Source of the DNA: Chelativorans salis
GTDB taxonomy: Bacteria; Pseudomonadota; Alphaproteobacteria; Rhizobiales; Rhizobiaceae
Assembly (NCBI RefSeq): GCF_025336525.1
Contig: NZ_JAOCZP010000002.1
Coordinates: 798,385 to 862,384 of the forward strand
Direction of reading: 5' to 3'
DNA: 64,000 nt
The position numbers and the translations under genes were made by a program. Of the stretch, positions 61,842 to 64,000 are shown in pieces (within the stretch, counting starts at the first letter, position 1; each line of letters starts with the position of its first letter). The notes beneath the pieces were generated by a model. The model worked only from the letters and a program-made list of their open reading frames with translations. It made no database searches and was not told where the DNA came from.

Positions 61842-62657
61842 CTACTTCACCTTTTTCGCGCGCTGCCAGAGGCTCTCCATCTCCTCCAATGAAGCTGCGC
61901 CGAGCGCTTTTCCATCCGCCTCCAGCCCGCGCTCCACGGCGTGGAAGCGATGGCGGAACTTCTCGTTGGTGCCGCGCAGCGCTGCCTCCGGATCAAGCCC
62001 CATGTGACGCCCGAGATTGACCAGCGCGAACAGAAGGTCACCGAATTCCTCCGCCACGGCCTCGCGCCGGCCGTCGTCCATGGCCTCGCGCAACTCGCCG
62101 ATCTCCTCTTCGATCTTGTCGAGGATCGGCCGCGGCGCGCCCCAGTCGAAGCCGACGCGGGCGGCTTTCTCCTGCAGCTTCAGGGCGCGCGATAGCGCGG
62201 GCAGGGCGACCGTCACGTCGTCTAGGTAGCCCGCGCGCTCGTCTCCGCCGGCTCCGTTGCGCCTTGCCCGGCGCTCGGCCTTCTCCTCGGCTTTGATTTT
62301 CTCCCACATACCCTTGGCCATGCCGGCCTCGCGCGCGTCCTCATCACCGAAGACATGCGGATGACGGCGGATCATCTTGGTGGTGATCGCCTCGACCACA
62401 TCAGCGAAATCAAAGGTGCCGGCTTCCTCGGCCATCCGCGCATGAAAAACGACCTGCAGCAGCAGGTCGCCCAGTTCCTCTCGCAGGTCGTGCATATCGC
62501 CGCGCTGGATGGCGTCCAGTACCTCGTAGGCTTCCTCGATCGTATACGGCGCGATGGTGGAAAAGTCCTGCTTCACATCCCACGGGCAACCCGTCTCAGG
62601 ATCACGCAGCGCGGCCATGATCTCGATCAGTCGGGAGATATCCCTGGAAGGCTTCAT
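61842..62657 (-). CDS. mazG: Nucleoside triphosphate pyrophosphohydrolase MazG
   Basis: A 271-residue enzyme that hydrolyses NTPs and dNTPs to monophosphates, lowering mutagenic nucleotides and modulating the stringent response. The first MazG domain holds GCPWDVKQDF, the metal-binding EEAYEVLDAI and EELGDLLLQVVFHARMAEE. The second holds EEIGELREAM and EEFGDLLFALVNLGRHMGLDPEAALRGTNEKFRHRFHAVE. It converges on hflX with a 6-base gap. MKPSRDISRLIEIMAALRDP fits the family start. Confidence 0.95.
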   Translation of the reverse strand: MKPSRDISRLIEIMAALRDPETGCPWDVKQDFSTIAPYTIEEAYEVLDAIQRGDMHDLREELGDLLLQVVFHARMAEEAGTFDFADVVEAITTKMIRRHPHVFGDEDAREAGMAKGMWEKIKAEEKAERRARRNGAGGDERAGYLDDVTVALPALSRALKLQEKAARVGFDWGAPRPILDKIEEEIGELREAMDDGRREAVAEEFGDLLFALVNLGRHMGLDPEAALRGTNEKFRHRFHAVERGLEADGKALGAASLEEMESLWQRAKKVK

Positions 62658-62812
62658 AAGGAGGGCTCCGTGCGGCTGGCGGCAAAGCCGTAGCGCGCAT
62701 CGTCGGCATTCTCAAGCGTTTCCGCCGCCTCAGTCCTCACGTTTTCTCCGCCCATCCAGACAGCCGCTCGCGGCGGCCATCCTGTTCGCCATCTCAAGCG
62801 TGGAGCACAGAT

Positions 62813-63205
62813 TCATTCCCGTGTCGCCAGACAGGGATCAAGCATGACTCTGTTCGAGGCAACACGCTGTGCGCCGCCGGATATCTTCACATGCTCACCG
62901 GGTTTCATTCCGTTTGTGCTGTAGGTGATGCAGAGAGCCTACGGGCCATCGGCGGGACAGACAACGAGATATGCCAAGGCACCGCCGAACTCTGCCGCCG
63001 CCAGCGGGCCAGCCACGGCCATGTCCAATCTCTGATCGATGTCCGGCAGCCGTACGATCCAGTAGCCGAGATCATCGCAGGTTGCCGTCATTTCCGGCAT
63101 TTGGTCACCTCGCGCGAAAGGGGCGGGCTGCACGCCGACGGTGTCGGTCACCAGATGCAAGAAGGCCAGCGCAAGTGATCCACAAAAGGAGCGCGTTCTC
63201 ACCAT
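62813..63205 (-). pseudogene. Small secreted protein gene interrupted by an in-frame amber codon
   Basis: From ATG 63205 the minus strand reads MVRTRSFCGSLALAFLHLVT (signal-peptide-like), then MTATCDDLGYWIVRLPDIDQ and AEFGGALAYLVVCPADGP, and meets TAG at 62941-62939. In the same frame coding character goes on at once: CITYSTNGMKPGEHVKISGG, then NRVMLDPCLATRE, with a TGA at 62815-62813. The full frame would be 130 residues. CAG to TAG is the simplest change. The family is not recognised. Flanking remnants and the transposase fit gene decay. The 155 bases between this and mazG show nothing else. Confidence 0.6.
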
Positions 63206-63221
63206 TACCTCTGTTGCAACC

Positions 63222-63259
63222 AAGTTGGAATGTCCGGCTGAGCGCAAAGTTAAAATGTC
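63222..63259. repeat. Tandem AAGTTRRAATGTC repeats, candidate insertion-sequence end
   Basis: AAGTTGGAATGTC (63222-63234) and AAGTTAAAATGTC (63247-63259) match at 11 of 13 bases and start 25 bases apart. They lie about 120 bases beyond the stop codon of the transposase gene. Such short tandem repeats often form the transposase-binding sites at IS ends. The exact terminus and the matching opposite end cannot be seen because the element leaves the window. The stretch 63260-63379 shows no gene. Confidence 0.4.
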
Positions 63260-63379
63260 ATGCTCCCCTGGCACCGAAGCCAGAAGAGCCGGGCAGGGCG
63301 GAGAGCTCAATATCGCAGCCCTGACCGGCCGCACGATGATCGATGACGGCGGGGTTGTATTGGCTGGGTCCTGCCGGGG

Positions 63380-64000
63380 CTATTGGGCCGAGGCCTGGCG
63401 CTGCTCTACAATCAACTCTGGCAAACTACGCCGGCCGGGCTTCCTGCCGCGCTTGTGGTAGCCGTTCTTCTCGCTGTTGGTCTTCACCCGTGGCGGCGGC
63501 ATCTGGTCCTGCTGTTCCTTGATCCAGGAAAGCACGTCGCCGAGCCGCTTGTTCTCGGTGACAGCCGCATGGGTGACGCGCTGATCCTTGTCGAACACGC
63601 GATAGGGTAGGGACGACCCTTTCCAGCGTATGTCGAGCCGGCCATCGGCAAAGGCATAGGTGTCGACATATTTGCCCACCAGACCGCGCGTCACATCGTT
63701 CTCTTCCAGCATGATACGCTGCCGCTCGAAGGAAAACGTCAACTGCTTGCCGACATAACGCCGCTCCCGCTTGCACAGAATGTCGCGCAGCCGATCCGGC
63801 GCTATGTTCATGGGCCGATGCAGATCGTCCTGGCGGGCAGGGGGCCTTGCGAACTTCGCATTGTAGCGCTCCATAAATCCAGGCAGGAAGGCGTTGCCGG
63901 TTTCCATGTCGCAGATGCCGTGAAGTCGCAGCTCCTTCACGAGCCGGTCCTGCAGCGTTCGGTTGGCACGCTCGACGCGGCCCTTTGCCTGGCTGGAATT
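63380..64000 (-). mobile_element. ISNCY/IS1202-type transposase, C-terminal part (cut by window edge)
   Basis: The minus-strand frame is open from the window edge and ends in TAG at 63382-63380, about 206 residues. It opens with SSQAKGRVERANRTLQDRLVKELR, the region around the last catalytic Glu of a DDE integrase core. FLPGFMERYNAKFARPPARQDDLHRP, LCKRERRYVGKQLTFSFERQRIMLE and WKGSSLPYRVFDKDQRV follow, the familiar C-terminal domain of ISNCY-family transposases. A basic tail (KRGRKPGRR) ends it. The catalytic Asp residues and HTH domain lie outside the window, so integrity cannot be judged. It marks the start of an accessory region. Confidence 0.85.

Overview
The window is a chromosomal segment from a GC-rich alphaproteobacterium, most probably of the order Hyphomicrobiales (Rhizobiales) and close to the Mesorhizobium/Chelativorans/Nitratireductor group. 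This rests on gene order (scpB-tatABC-serS-surE-pcm; yajC-secDF; trpDC-moaC-moeA-lexA; eno-ftsB-pdhABC-lpd-lipA-coq10; ispDF-dusB-ntrBC-ntrYX-trkA-hfq-hflX), fused SecDF and IspDF, a lipoyl domain on the E1-beta subunit, an alphaproteobacterial LexA box and a DUF1127 gene. The species assignment is inference. Most of the window is housekeeping. The last ~7 kb hold gene remnants and a transposase, where an accessory region begins.

Layout. 1-6.2 kb: end of scpB, an ABC ATPase without partners, the twin-arginine translocase tatABC, serS with a large odd insert, surE and pcm. 6.3-16.2 kb: an NlpD-like lipoprotein, a divergent AAA ATPase, then yajC-secDF followed by two genes resembling mitochondrial complex I assembly factors NDUFAF3 and NDUFAF6, a DUF4153 membrane protein and trmFO. 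16.2-25.5 kb: a secreted protein with a transglutaminase-like triad, a minus-strand DUF1127 gene followed by three hairpins that each show CCTCCTCCC in the loop, tRNA-Leu(TAG), trigger factor, an M23 peptidase, a Bcp peroxiredoxin, a giant AsmA/YhdP-like protein and lexA. 25.5-31 kb, minus strand: ppiD-trpD-trpC-moaC-moeA. 31-38 kb: tpiA, secG, pyrG, a VOC protein, kdsA, eno, ftsB. 38-47 kb: the pyruvate dehydrogenase cluster with lpd, lipA and coq10. 47-57.5 kb: pncC/cinA, ispDF, dusB, ntrBC, ntrYX, trkA. 57.5-59.2 kb: a truncated UDP-glucose dehydrogenase joined to the tail of a glycosyltransferase. 59.2-62.7 kb: an aminotransferase, hfq, hflX, mazG. 62.7-64 kb: an amber-interrupted secreted protein and an ISNCY/IS1202-type transposase that runs off the window.

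Themes. Several linked systems serve protein export and the envelope (TatABC, YajC-SecDF, SecG, trigger factor, PpiD, two LytM proteins). PDH, Lpd and LipA form one metabolic unit in which LipA makes the cofactor used by the lipoyl domains nearby. NtrBC/NtrYX with DusB and Hfq/HflX form the usual nitrogen and RNA-regulation block.

The observations most worth a second look are the DUF1127 plus triple-hairpin small-RNA locus (16.84-17.12 kb), the ~68-residue low-GC in-frame insert in seryl-tRNA synthetase (about 3.96-4.18 kb), the deletion scar at 58.0 kb, and a consensus heat-shock-type promoter in front of secG. All calls come from reading the sequence; no database search was possible.
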